Shown here piece by piece: positions 1-7,778 of a stretch of DNA of 64,000 bases (its first letter is position 1; each line of letters starts with the position of its first letter). A program made the position numbers and the translations under genes. This DNA comes from Cupriavidus sp. P-10 (GTDB lineage: Bacteria > Pseudomonadota > Gammaproteobacteria > Burkholderiales > Burkholderiaceae). The notes beneath the pieces are model-generated. The model saw only the letters and a list, made by a program, of their open reading frames with translations, was not told the DNA's origin and did no database searches. The stretch lies in the NCBI RefSeq assembly GCF_003402535.2, contig NZ_AP025171.1, positions 1,426,001 through 1,490,000 of the forward strand, given 5' to 3'.

Positions 1-656
1 AGGCTGCCCAGATAGATGTTGACTTGCGCCGGGTAGCGCTCATGCAGGTCGTAGTCGTCCAGATGATTCACCAGTCGCGCATACAGTTCGTCCCCCATGC
101 CGGCGGGCTGATCGATGGTGAAATGGACCTGCAGCGCCCCGTGTGCGGGGTCGATCTGTACGTCGGCCACCAGAAAGTCGTAGTCCGAAACGTCCTCCAG
201 AAAGGCATGCAACATGTGCCGACGCGGATCCTGCCGGGGCCGTCTCGGCCTGCCGCGGTTGCAGGTCGCGCAACACGGGACGAGATTGAGCGGGAAGATG
301 CTGAACGGCTTGTAGATGGCTTTCGGCAGGTGATGATCCAGATCCTGGATCTGGCCAAATCCGCAATAGGGGCATTCCGTCGCAAGCAACTTCAGCGCGC
401 TCCGGAGCGCTGCCAGCTTGCCATGGTCCTGGACCGCGCTGTACGCATCGTGCACTGCCTGCCTCAACTCGGCCGACAAGGCGTGGCCGAGGAGTGCCTG
501 ACCGGGACGACCCAGGGCCACCCGATACGCCTCATACAGGTCCTCGATGGCATCCTTCTCTGCCGCCGTGGCGATGGCTGGCGGCGGGGCTGCGGGAAAA
601 ACGCGGTCCAAGTCATCCCTCACCCCGGAAATGTCCGGCCTTGGCAAATTCCACAT
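1..656 (-). CDS. ptuB: HNH endonuclease, PtuB-like (Septu), 3' end outside window
   Basis: Likely the nuclease half of a Septu-type defence pair, cutting DNA when released or activated by the neighbouring ATPase. Reading leftwards from the ATG at 656, an HNH/zinc-type motif is clear: CPYC at residues 95-98, LDHHLPK at about 106-112, and NLVPCCATCN at about 124-133. The ATG lies 4 bases after the stop of the upstream ATPase gene, so the two are one transcription unit. About 218 residues are visible with no stop, which is close to the usual PtuB size, so little is probably missing. An HNH protein with paired CxxC motifs directly after an ATPase is the PtuAB layout; no reverse transcriptase (as in retron-linked PtuAB) is visible upstream. 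It could also be a generic ATPase/HNH pair outside the strict Septu family. Confidence 0.72.
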   Translation of the reverse strand, partial: MWNLPRPDISGVRDDLDRVFPAAPPPAIATAAEKDAIEDLYEAYRVALGRPGQALLGHALSAELRQAVHDAYSAVQDHGKLAALRSALKLLATECPYCGFGQIQDLDHHLPKAIYKPFSIFPLNLVPCCATCNRGRPRRPRQDPRRHMLHAFLEDVSDYDFLVADVQIDPAHGALQVHFTIDQPAGMGDELYARLVNHLDDYDLHERYPAQVNIYLGS

Positions 657-660
657 GCGG

Positions 661-2400
661 CTAGCTCTTCTGACGGTTGCTCAGGCGACTCATGACGTAG
701 GCGCGTGCCTGGTGACTCATGGCGCCATCGAGGAACAACTGTTCGAGCGCGTCGAGATCCGGCGTGCGCCTCACCAGGTGGTCCAGAATCTTGTGGAAAT
801 CGGTCGCATCCGTCTGCAGGCCGAAGACTTCGGCGGAGATCAACCCGATACTCTCACCAAACGTTTCACCGGTCATAGGCACCACTCGGGTCAGGTCGCC
901 CTCGCGACGCACCACGCGGACATGGCGCGCGAGGGATTCCTGAACCACTACCGGTGAATGCGTGGCCACCACCGCGAACGCCTTGAATTCGCGCAGGATG
1001 CCGCGCAGGGCGTGCATCAGCGCGGCCAGCAGCGGCGGATGGAGATGGGTTTCCGGCTCGTCGACCAGGACAAGAGAATAGGGTTCGATATGGGCGAGCA
1101 ACCCGGTGACAATCAGCAGGGCAATCTTGTGCCCCGTGCTGCAGGCCAGGAAGGCCGCCCTGGCATCGTCGACGGAACATTCTGCCAGCAGCAGGTGAGC
1201 GTCTTGCAGCGCCGACTCCCCGATCAGGTCAGTGGCGAACTTGTGAAGCCGATGCTGCCGGCCTTTCCCATGCACCTTCTCGAGCGAGAGGCGGAACTCA
1301 TCGGCAAGCTGCTCGATCGACTTCAAGCGCGTTCTTCCCAGACGATCGCCGCGCAACGGTTCGTCCTCGAGCGAGGCAGGGGCCGATGTGGTTCCCCTGG
1401 ACGTCGATTCTCCAATGACGTCCCGGATGCCGATGAAGCTGAACCGGCCTTCACCCCGCTCCAGATCCTTGAGGACTTGCTTGCGGTTGCGGCTGTCGGA
1501 ACCGGGCAACTTGAAACTGTCAAAGGGACTGAAGGCGACCGTGATGATGCGGGGGAAGCCGACGCCAGGCGGTTCCAGTCGACCCAGGTCAGCGAGGGGT
1601 CCCTTCGCGCGTTCCTCGAGCGTGCCAAATGCGACACGGGCCAGGCGCGCCAGCAACGTGCTTTTCCCCGACCCATTGCGTCCGACCAGTACTGCAATGC
1701 GCTCGGGCAGGAGCGGGGAGGACAAGAAATCATCCGCCGGGGCGTCGAACGCGAAGTCGACCGGCGCTTGCCAGGTGGGCATCGCAAACGAGAACGACAT
1801 GTCTTCGGCCGGCGTCCTGGCGTAGATCCCCGTAATCAAGCCTCGCGCCAGCGTCATGAAGCTGGTGCCGTCGTCGTTGTGGTCCCGGAACAGGGAGGTG
1901 GACCAGCCCGCCTCATGCTCGAACTGCGCCACCAGGGCCGGACTGTGCACGACATCCCGCAGCGCGCTCAGGACCTCGATTTTCCGCTTTTCGCCAAGTG
2001 CGTTGATGCGCTCGTAGTAGTCGAGCGACTGACCAACCGAACAGAAATCCTCGTCAAGCTTGTCGAAATCCGCGCTGAGTAGCAGGCCGTCCGCCGCCGT
2101 CTGGCCCCGCTTCAAGATCTTCACCGGGCCGAGTAGGGTCTCCTCGATGCTGCCCGAGGCATTGATGTCGAAGTAGGAAAGGTGATACTGCGTGCGAAAG
2201 CTGTGGTCATTCCAATTGTCCTGCTCGAGGACGAAGGTGGGGAATCCGGCCTTGGGGCGCGCGCCGCGAGGCTTCCGAATCTTGAACCGCTTGTTCTCCA
2301 CCGCTTTGCTCCAGAGCTGTGCCGACCGCATCATCGCACAGGAGACGTAGGCGCCATGCGTTCTCCCATCCTGAGTAGGGGGCTCAATTGGCCCGCCCAT
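661..2400 (-). CDS. ptuA: AAA/ABC-type ATPase, PtuA-like (Septu)
   Basis: ATPase partner of the HNH nuclease that follows it by 4 bases. Visible motifs: Walker A GRNGSGKST (about residues 240-248), a signature-like STGHK (421-425), Walker B LVLVDEPETHLHP (from about 443) and the H-loop ATHSP (479-483). The arrangement is that of an SMC/OLD-like AAA ATPase without a TOPRIM domain. The first 200 residues include a segment starting DNWNDHSF that resembles the N-terminal region of other defence ATPases. In Septu, PtuA forms a ring or filament that holds the HNH protein and is thought to sense infection by ATP state; that role is carried over by analogy. The start is uncertain: ATG at 2400 or the double ATG near 2331-2334. 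Confidence 0.75.
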   Translation of the reverse strand: MGGPIEPPTQDGRTHGAYVSCAMMRSAQLWSKAVENKRFKIRKPRGARPKAGFPTFVLEQDNWNDHSFRTQYHLSYFDINASGSIEETLLGPVKILKRGQTAADGLLLSADFDKLDEDFCSVGQSLDYYERINALGEKRKIEVLSALRDVVHSPALVAQFEHEAGWSTSLFRDHNDDGTSFMTLARGLITGIYARTPAEDMSFSFAMPTWQAPVDFAFDAPADDFLSSPLLPERIAVLVGRNGSGKSTLLARLARVAFGTLEERAKGPLADLGRLEPPGVGFPRIITVAFSPFDSFKLPGSDSRNRKQVLKDLERGEGRFSFIGIRDVIGESTSRGTTSAPASLEDEPLRGDRLGRTRLKSIEQLADEFRLSLEKVHGKGRQHRLHKFATDLIGESALQDAHLLLAECSVDDARAAFLACSTGHKIALLIVTGLLAHIEPYSLVLVDEPETHLHPPLLAALMHALRGILREFKAFAVVATHSPVVVQESLARHVRVVRREGDLTRVVPMTGETFGESIGLISAEVFGLQTDATDFHKILDHLVRRTPDLDALEQLFLDGAMSHQARAYVMSRLSNRQKS

Positions 2401-2466
2401 GGTGGGTGTCGACTTGATGCGCCGTTAGCATCACAATCGACCGGGACGAAGAAATGCGCCTGTCTT

Positions 2467-2482
2467 GATAATTACCATTATC
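2467..2482. promoter_or_regulatory. Inverted repeat in divergent intergenic region
   Basis: GATAATTACCATTATC is a perfect 6-4-6 inverted repeat between the divergent Septu-like operon and the recombinase gene, in a locally AT-rich patch. It is placed to act as an operator for either side, or as part of a recombinase binding site. No partner copy was noticed elsewhere in the window. Confidence 0.35.
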
Positions 2483-2555
2483 TCGATACCAACTTTAAGC
2501 CCGGAAAGCGCGCCGCTGCGGTACCATCTGACCCGCCCGCATCCGCCCATCTGCC

Positions 2556-4526
2556 GTGTCCGACCCCGTCCGCCCACCCGATTCCCGCGCCCCGACCGCC
2601 ACGCCGGACGGTGGGGCGGACCGCGTCGCAACCCCGGTACGCCGCCGGCAGCGTGCGCCGGTCGCGCCCACGCGCCTGCTCGGCCCCCATCACTTCGCGT
2701 TCTACCGCGGCGTGCTCGAAGGGGTCGATCTGGCCCGCCTGGCCGACCGCTATCTGGACACGGGACGGGATCTGCGCGTGGCGCGCGCGACCGTCGACTG
2801 GATCGCCGGGGAGCTGACCCGCGGCGTGCGTCGCCTGGCGACCCGGCCTCGCGCGGCGCAGTCCCCAACCGACGGCCACGACCACGATGCCCACCATCCG
2901 GATGCGCCGGCGCCAGGCGGGGCGGCCGGGATCCCAGGCATGGCGGGCACCCCGCCGCCGCGCCGCTGGAGCGAGGCCGCCTGGCACGCACTGTTTCATG
3001 CGCCGGCGGGCGAGAGCGCGGCCGCCCGGCAGGCCCGGTGCCAGCGCCAGCAGCGCGCACTCGAGGCGTTGCAGCCGCTGCTCGCGGCGCGTCCGGCGGC
3101 CGACGATGCCGTCGGCGGCTGGTTCACACCCGCGATCGCCCAGCGCCTGGTCGCGGTGGGTTGGACCACGCTCGGTGCGCTGCAGGCCGGCATCGCGCAG
3201 GGCGGGGCGCGCTGGTATCGGCAGATTTCCCGCATCGGCACGCACACGGCGCGACGCATCGAGGCGTGGCTGGCCGAGTTCGCGACTGAACTGGGTGCCA
3301 TCCCGCCGGCCGCGCTAGTGCCGCGGCGCAGCGCCACGGCGGCAGAGCTCGCGAGCCTGCGTCCGCCCGCCGCGATGGTGGCGCCGCTGGAGGCGCTGCT
3401 GCTGCCACCGGCGCTCGATGGCCGGCACGGCCACAATCGCGCGGCCGCTGGCAGCGAGTCGCGCATCGCCGCCCAGACCGACCTGATGGCGATCCACGCC
3501 TGGCTCGGCGTGCATCCCCCCATCGGCGGCCATACCTGGCGCGCGTACCGCACCCAGGCCGAACGGTTCCTCCTCTGGGCCGTGTTCGCCCGCGGCAAGG
3601 CCCTGTCCGACCTGACGGTCGAGGACTGCAGCGCGTATCTGGCCTTCCTGGCCGATCCGCAGCCCGCCGCGCAGTGGGTTGGGGCGCGCGGCACGCCGCG
3701 CTATCGCTTCGACTGGCGGCCGTTCGAGGGGCCGCTGTCTGCCGGCAGCGTGCGGCAGGCCTTCACCATCGTGAAGAGCCTGTGCGCCTGGCTGGTCAGT
3801 GCCCAGTACCTGCGCTACAACCCGTTCGCGCTGCTGCCCAAGCCGAAGGCGGCCAGGCAGGGCCGCATCCAGGTGGCGCGCAGCTTTACCGAGACGCAGT
3901 GGCAATTCCTGCGCAGTTTCGCCACGGGCCTGCCGCCCGACGATGCCCGCACGGCGCGGATGCAGTTCCTGTTGCGCTTCGCCTACGCCACCGGCCTGCG
4001 GATCTCGGAGCAGGCCCAGGTCACGGTCGGCGAACTGCGGCAGCAGGATCTGGCGGCCGACCAGCGCGGCATGTGGACGTTGTCGTTCGTGGGGAAGGGC
4101 ACCCGGGCCCGCGAGGTGCACGTGCCCGCACCGGTGATCGAGGCGCTGCGCGACTACCTGGCCGCGCGGGGCCTGGGCCGGGAGTTCGAGCGCCTGCACC
4201 CGGAGACGCCGCTGATCGGCCGTGTCAAGGCCGACGGCCAGGCGGGCAGGCTGTCGGTGGCGCAGCTCGATGCGATCTGGAAGGGATTCTTTGCCCAGGC
4301 GGCCGAGGTGCTGGCCACGGAGGATCCGGCCGGCGCCGCGCGCCTGGCGCAGGCCAGCGCCCACTGGCTGCGGCACACCTTCGGCTCGCACGCGATTGCG
4401 CGCGGCGTGGCGCTCGATGTGGTCCAGCACCAGCTTGGCCACGCGTCGCTCGCCACCACCTCGGTCTACGTCCATGTGGAAGACGCGCGGCGCGCGCGCG
4501 AACTCGATCGGGCCGGCATGTATTGA
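2556..4526 (+). CDS. Tyrosine recombinase / phage-type integrase with DUF3701-like N-terminus
   Basis: Site-specific recombinase that could mobilise or rearrange the island. The catalytic tyrosine-recombinase set is complete: Arg482 (ATGLRISEQ), His603 and Arg606 (HWLRHTFGSH), His629 (LGHAS) and nucleophile Tyr638 (TTSVYVHVE). A SAM-like core-binding segment lies at about residues 310-400 and an unusually long 300-residue N-terminus precedes it, with a GVLEGVDLARLADRYL segment that fits the DUF3701 extension known on some beta-proteobacterial integrases. At 656 residues it is much longer than XerC/D or simple phage integrases. It is divergent from the Septu-like operon and followed by an H-NS-like gene. 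No flanking tRNA gene or att site could be identified. Confidence 0.88.
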   Translation: MSDPVRPPDSRAPTATPDGGADRVATPVRRRQRAPVAPTRLLGPHHFAFYRGVLEGVDLARLADRYLDTGRDLRVARATVDWIAGELTRGVRRLATRPRAAQSPTDGHDHDAHHPDAPAPGGAAGIPGMAGTPPPRRWSEAAWHALFHAPAGESAAARQARCQRQQRALEALQPLLAARPAADDAVGGWFTPAIAQRLVAVGWTTLGALQAGIAQGGARWYRQISRIGTHTARRIEAWLAEFATELGAIPPAALVPRRSATAAELASLRPPAAMVAPLEALLLPPALDGRHGHNRAAAGSESRIAAQTDLMAIHAWLGVHPPIGGHTWRAYRTQAERFLLWAVFARGKALSDLTVEDCSAYLAFLADPQPAAQWVGARGTPRYRFDWRPFEGPLSAGSVRQAFTIVKSLCAWLVSAQYLRYNPFALLPKPKAARQGRIQVARSFTETQWQFLRSFATGLPPDDARTARMQFLLRFAYATGLRISEQAQVTVGELRQQDLAADQRGMWTLSFVGKGTRAREVHVPAPVIEALRDYLAARGLGREFERLHPETPLIGRVKADGQAGRLSVAQLDAIWKGFFAQAAEVLATEDPAGAARLAQASAHWLRHTFGSHAIARGVALDVVQHQLGHASLATTSVYVHVEDARRARELDRAGMY

Positions 4527-4621
4527 CCACCGCCGCCGGATTGCGCATCCTCTCTTGAATCCGGCGGCCCGCATGACCACGTGCGGCCACCCTCGACCGA
4601 CGAACCGCCCCCCGCCCGCCT

Positions 4622-4885
4622 ATGTCCCCTGAGCTTGAACGACGAGACGCCATTACCTGGATTCGCGTGCAAATGGCGCGCCATGGGTTGCATGTCGAGG
4701 ACCTGATCGCGGCCGGCTGCTTCCCGGCACCAGCCGCCGCGGTGGCGAAAGGCGTCGTCCGCTATCGCAACGCCGAGGGGCAGGGCTGGGACGGGCAGGG
4801 CGCGATGCCCGACTGGCTGCACCGTGCGGTCAACGCGGGACAACGCCTGGAGCATTTCGCGGTCAGTGATGCCGCGTTCCCGTGA
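4622..4885 (+). CDS. Short H-NS-family nucleoid protein
   Basis: The C-terminal half (YRNAEGQGWDGQGAMPDWL, followed by LEHF) is the H-NS DNA-binding domain, with the GQGAMP loop in the place of the AT-hook-like minor-groove-binding loop. The first 40 residues form a short N-terminal segment (ELERRDAITWIRVQMARHGL) too short for the full H-NS dimerisation coiled coil. At 87 residues it resembles the small H-NS-like proteins carried on Burkholderiaceae plasmids and islands. It lies 96 bases after the recombinase and is the natural candidate for silencing the AT-richer defence genes that follow. The start ATG at 4622 has no strong ribosome site. Confidence 0.82.
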   Translation: MSPELERRDAITWIRVQMARHGLHVEDLIAAGCFPAPAAAVAKGVVRYRNAEGQGWDGQGAMPDWLHRAVNAGQRLEHFAVSDAAFP

Positions 4886-5006
4886 TCAAGGCCGGCGCGG
4901 CAGGCGCAACACCGTTGCCAGGTCCGCGGCGCGCCGTACGCAGGCGAGGCGGGTCATCGCCATTCGGACGGACTTCGTGGCCGCAGGCCGTTGCGCGAGG
5001 GCATGA

Positions 5007-6377
5007 ATGGCGGATCTAGTGGCGCTGCGCCGCGTGCTGGCCCCCCTCATCAGCGGGTTGAAGGACCATGCCACGCACGAGCGCCTGCCGGAACTCTGCC
5101 TGGCACTGGGTCTGCCGCCGCCGGATCCGGAGGGATCCAAGCGGGACCGGATCGAGGCCAGCTTTGCGGCCGTCGCCGATGGGCGGCTGCCGGAGGTGGC
5201 CACCCGCCTGCTCGCGCAGCATCCCATCGACGCGGCCGTCCGCAACCGCATCCAGGATCTGATTTGGCACGATCAGACCGCGGTGGCCATCTCCAAGCGG
5301 GTGCGTCGGGAGGTGGCGCGGGCGATCCCGCTCGAAGACCTCTATCTCGATGCCGGCCGGTTCGACATCCTGCTCGACGCGCTCTGGGTCATCGAGGATG
5401 ACCCGTTTGCGGCGCTCCTGGGCAGGCCGGCGCACGGCCTGCGGACCGAGATTGAGCAGCATGTGCACCGAAATCCGGGAGACTGGTCGGTGGAGACCTT
5501 GTTCGACCGGCTGGGCGCCTTTGAGGCCAGCGACGCGCGCTTCGCGCGGTTCCTGGAAGGTCTGGCGGGTGCCGATGTGCGCCCCGACGAAGCGGCGCAG
5601 CGCGACTTCGTCGCCCGCGTGAACGTCGCGCTGCACCGGGCTGGTTGCGATTTGCGGGAGTGCGGCAGCCAGGATGGCTATCCCGAATACCGCCTGATGC
5701 CCTTGCATGATGGGGTGGCCGGGCGCCCCAAGAACCTGATCTTTGCCTCGTCGGTCAAGCCAGACCTGCGCTTTCGGGACGCCATCAATAACGACATCGA
5801 GATCGTCACGCACGCCGACCAGGTCCTCGTGTACGACCGGCCGATCTCGGTCGAGGGCTTGCGCTGGCAGGATCTGCAGGACTGGTGGCAAGAACGGGAA
5901 GCGATCGCCGATCCGGAAATCGCCAAGCGCACCCTTTATGAGCGGCTGCAAAGCAGCCTGCCCGAAAGCTCGCCACCGCAACGGACGCTGTTCAAGGGCT
6001 ATCACCGCGCGTTTGGCAGACGGATTCCCGGGCTGCCGGCCCTGCTGCCCGAGGTCTGGCTGCACTGGGATCCGCGCACGGCAAAACAGCGGGGCGCCGC
6101 AGCACTGCTGAGTCACCGGATGGATTTTCTCCTGCTGCTGCCGCATGATGTCCGGATCGTGATCGAGGTGGACGGCAAGCACCACTATGCCAAACCGGAC
6201 GGGATGGCATCCCCCCAGCGCTACGCCGACATGGCACGTTCCGACCGCGAACTGAAACTGGCCGGCTATGAGGTCTACCGGTTTGGCGCCAACGAGTTGC
6301 TCGCCGACAACGCCGAAGCGCAGATGCGGGACTTCTTTGCTGCCATGTTTGCCCGCTATCGCAGCGCGAAGCTGTAG
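5007..6377 (+). CDS. PD-(D/E)xK nuclease with AbiJ-like N-terminus (full-length copy)
   Basis: The C-terminal 170 residues form a restriction-endonuclease-like fold: Asp373 (RMDFLLLLP), then Glu387-Val-Asp-Gly-Lys391 (IEVDGKHHY), followed by a helix with YADMARSDRELKLAGYEV, like DUF559/Vsr-type nucleases. The first 90 residues (GSKRDRIEASFAAV region) recall AbiJ N-terminal modules that precede effectors in abortive-infection proteins; that match is tentative. A single gene with sensor-like N-terminus and nuclease C-terminus fits a stand-alone defence effector. A truncated second copy of its last 175 codons lies about 9.9 kb downstream at 15757-16292. It follows the H-NS-like gene by 121 bases. 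Confidence 0.72.
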   Translation: MADLVALRRVLAPLISGLKDHATHERLPELCLALGLPPPDPEGSKRDRIEASFAAVADGRLPEVATRLLAQHPIDAAVRNRIQDLIWHDQTAVAISKRVRREVARAIPLEDLYLDAGRFDILLDALWVIEDDPFAALLGRPAHGLRTEIEQHVHRNPGDWSVETLFDRLGAFEASDARFARFLEGLAGADVRPDEAAQRDFVARVNVALHRAGCDLRECGSQDGYPEYRLMPLHDGVAGRPKNLIFASSVKPDLRFRDAINNDIEIVTHADQVLVYDRPISVEGLRWQDLQDWWQEREAIADPEIAKRTLYERLQSSLPESSPPQRTLFKGYHRAFGRRIPGLPALLPEVWLHWDPRTAKQRGAAALLSHRMDFLLLLPHDVRIVIEVDGKHHYAKPDGMASPQRYADMARSDRELKLAGYEVYRFGANELLADNAEAQMRDFFAAMFARYRSAKL

Positions 6378-6459
6378 CCGCGACGGGGAGGGATTTGCCT
6401 TTGCTATGATTTCGCGGCTGAGATGGCATGTCTGGCATATCCTTTGATCAAGACCACTC

Positions 6460-7689
6460 ATGTACAAGATTCCGCGAAACATCGGTTACAACGATCTGGC
6501 GACGCTCTACGACGCGCTACAGCGGGAAGGCGCGTCGACGGCAGCAATGCCGGTTAGCTTCCCCGAAGGTGGCAAGTTTGGAATGGCCGGCCTGCTAATC
6601 CAGTGGATCGCAGCATGGGCACGCTCTGGCCCGAACCATGTCGTCTCTGTCTCCGGCGTACCGATTGAGACCGTACTGGCCAATTTGGCGGACGAGCCTC
6701 ATGGATGCGCGGCACTGTATTTTGCCTCCGGTGTCTCCGGTGCACGCGGCGTCGAGTTCGGTCCCGCGGAAGCGCGCAAGTATTTGATTCCGGGTCTGAA
6801 AGCCATGCAAGGGTCCCGGTTCAGGGACACCAATGGCAGCCGGGGGGTTCACCTCTGCTGCTACCATGGCGCGGTAAATGAATTCCTGCTGCCGTTGTAC
6901 GGCAGGCGTTCGGAAGATTCACTGCGCGACTCGGACGGCTTCCTTGTCCTGACCAAGCAGATCCTCGAGTCGTTTGAACCTCTCGCCGTTCGAGCGATGG
7001 CGCCGGACCAACTGGAGTACCTGGCCACGCTGGTCGAAGAACTATTTTCGAACACGCATGACCACGCGCGCGTCGACCAGAACGGCATGAGTTACCCGAG
7101 CGGTAATGTTAGGGGGATCTTCGCTCGTACGTTTGAGCAGAGGGCCCGCGTTGACGATTCCGGAAAAGACCTTGGCCCCCTCGGACGGTACCTGACGTGG
7201 CAGAGCACCCATAGGAAGCTCTACAAGCCACCGGTGAAGACTGTGTCGCCGGACGAGTTGCGGGAAATCCGGAACGTTCGGAAGGACGCCGTCGCACCCA
7301 GAGCAACCCGGTTCCTCGAGATCACCATCTACGATGCCGGTCCTGGACTCGCCCGAAGATGGGCGTCCCAACACGTGCAGAATTTCCGTTGGGACAAGCT
7401 CTCGATCGAGGACGAGGCGAACTACGTCAAAGCCTGCTTCCAGGCCCATGCAACGACGAAACGCAGTCGAGGATTCGGTCAAGGCCTTTCTTCGTCTCTT
7501 CAAGCCCTGAAGGCCCTGGATGCGTTCATGTCGCTGCGCACCGGGCGGCTTTTTCTCTATCAGGATTTTTCGAGGCAAGATGCGGAAGGCTTCGCGCCGA
7601 AGCATTGGGATGAAGCAAGGCCACAACTGCCCGATGTACCTGGGGCGTCTTATACGGTAGCGATTCCGCTTGCGAGGGCGAAGAAATGA
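6460..7689 (+). CDS. GHKL-family ATPase of an unnamed two-gene unit
   Basis: A GHKL (histidine-kinase/MutL/Hsp90-like) ATP-binding fold occupies about residues 180-400: N-box EELFSNTHDHA (193-203), G1 box DAGPG (292-296) and G2 box RGFGQGL (337-343). There is no His phosphoacceptor domain, no MutL or Hsp90 C-terminal domain and no membrane segment, so it is neither a normal sensor kinase nor a topoisomerase. The first 90 residues (PVSFPEGGKFGMAGLLIQ) look like a small alpha/beta domain, possibly STAS-like. The last codon overlaps an ATG (ATGA at 7686-7689) leading into the frame of the next gene, so the two proteins were made together. Its role is unknown; the position inside a defence island suggests the sensing or regulatory half of a two-protein system. 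Confidence 0.75.
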   Translation: MYKIPRNIGYNDLATLYDALQREGASTAAMPVSFPEGGKFGMAGLLIQWIAAWARSGPNHVVSVSGVPIETVLANLADEPHGCAALYFASGVSGARGVEFGPAEARKYLIPGLKAMQGSRFRDTNGSRGVHLCCYHGAVNEFLLPLYGRRSEDSLRDSDGFLVLTKQILESFEPLAVRAMAPDQLEYLATLVEELFSNTHDHARVDQNGMSYPSGNVRGIFARTFEQRARVDDSGKDLGPLGRYLTWQSTHRKLYKPPVKTVSPDELREIRNVRKDAVAPRATRFLEITIYDAGPGLARRWASQHVQNFRWDKLSIEDEANYVKACFQAHATTKRSRGFGQGLSSSLQALKALDAFMSLRTGRLFLYQDFSRQDAEGFAPKHWDEARPQLPDVPGASYTVAIPLARAKK

Positions 7690-7739
7690 GCGGTCTTTAC
7701 TCTTACCGCTGGGAGCGCCCCTCGAAGAAATCCATCTAG
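7686..7739 (+). other. 17-codon leader ORF in frame with the next gene, ended by an amber codon
   Basis: ATG at 7686 overlaps the stop of the GHKL gene as ATGA and reads MSGLYSYRWERPSKKSI before TAG at 7737-7739. The same frame then runs open straight into the 698-residue protein annotated from 7779. This is what a nonsense mutation or sequencing error near the start of the original gene would leave; programmed readthrough or a coupling peptide are other options. Confidence 0.5.
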
Positions 7740-7778
7740 GTCATTTTTTGTCCCGCAGGGTGCGCTTCAGTCCCCGAT

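Noticed and set aside
958..2082. Long frame opposite the PtuA-like gene
   Set aside because: Antisense shadow of a GC-rich gene; composition (Arg/Gln/Gly-rich) is not protein-like.
1..2400. Retron-linked PtuAB
   Set aside because: No reverse transcriptase or msr/msd-like sequence is visible within the window next to the ATPase/HNH pair.
3315..4580. Long frame opposite the recombinase
   Set aside because: Antisense shadow; the recombinase catalytic residues are intact on the other strand.
6460..7689. Two-component sensor kinase
   Set aside because: GHKL boxes are present but there is no HisKA phosphoacceptor, sensor domain, membrane segment or response regulator.
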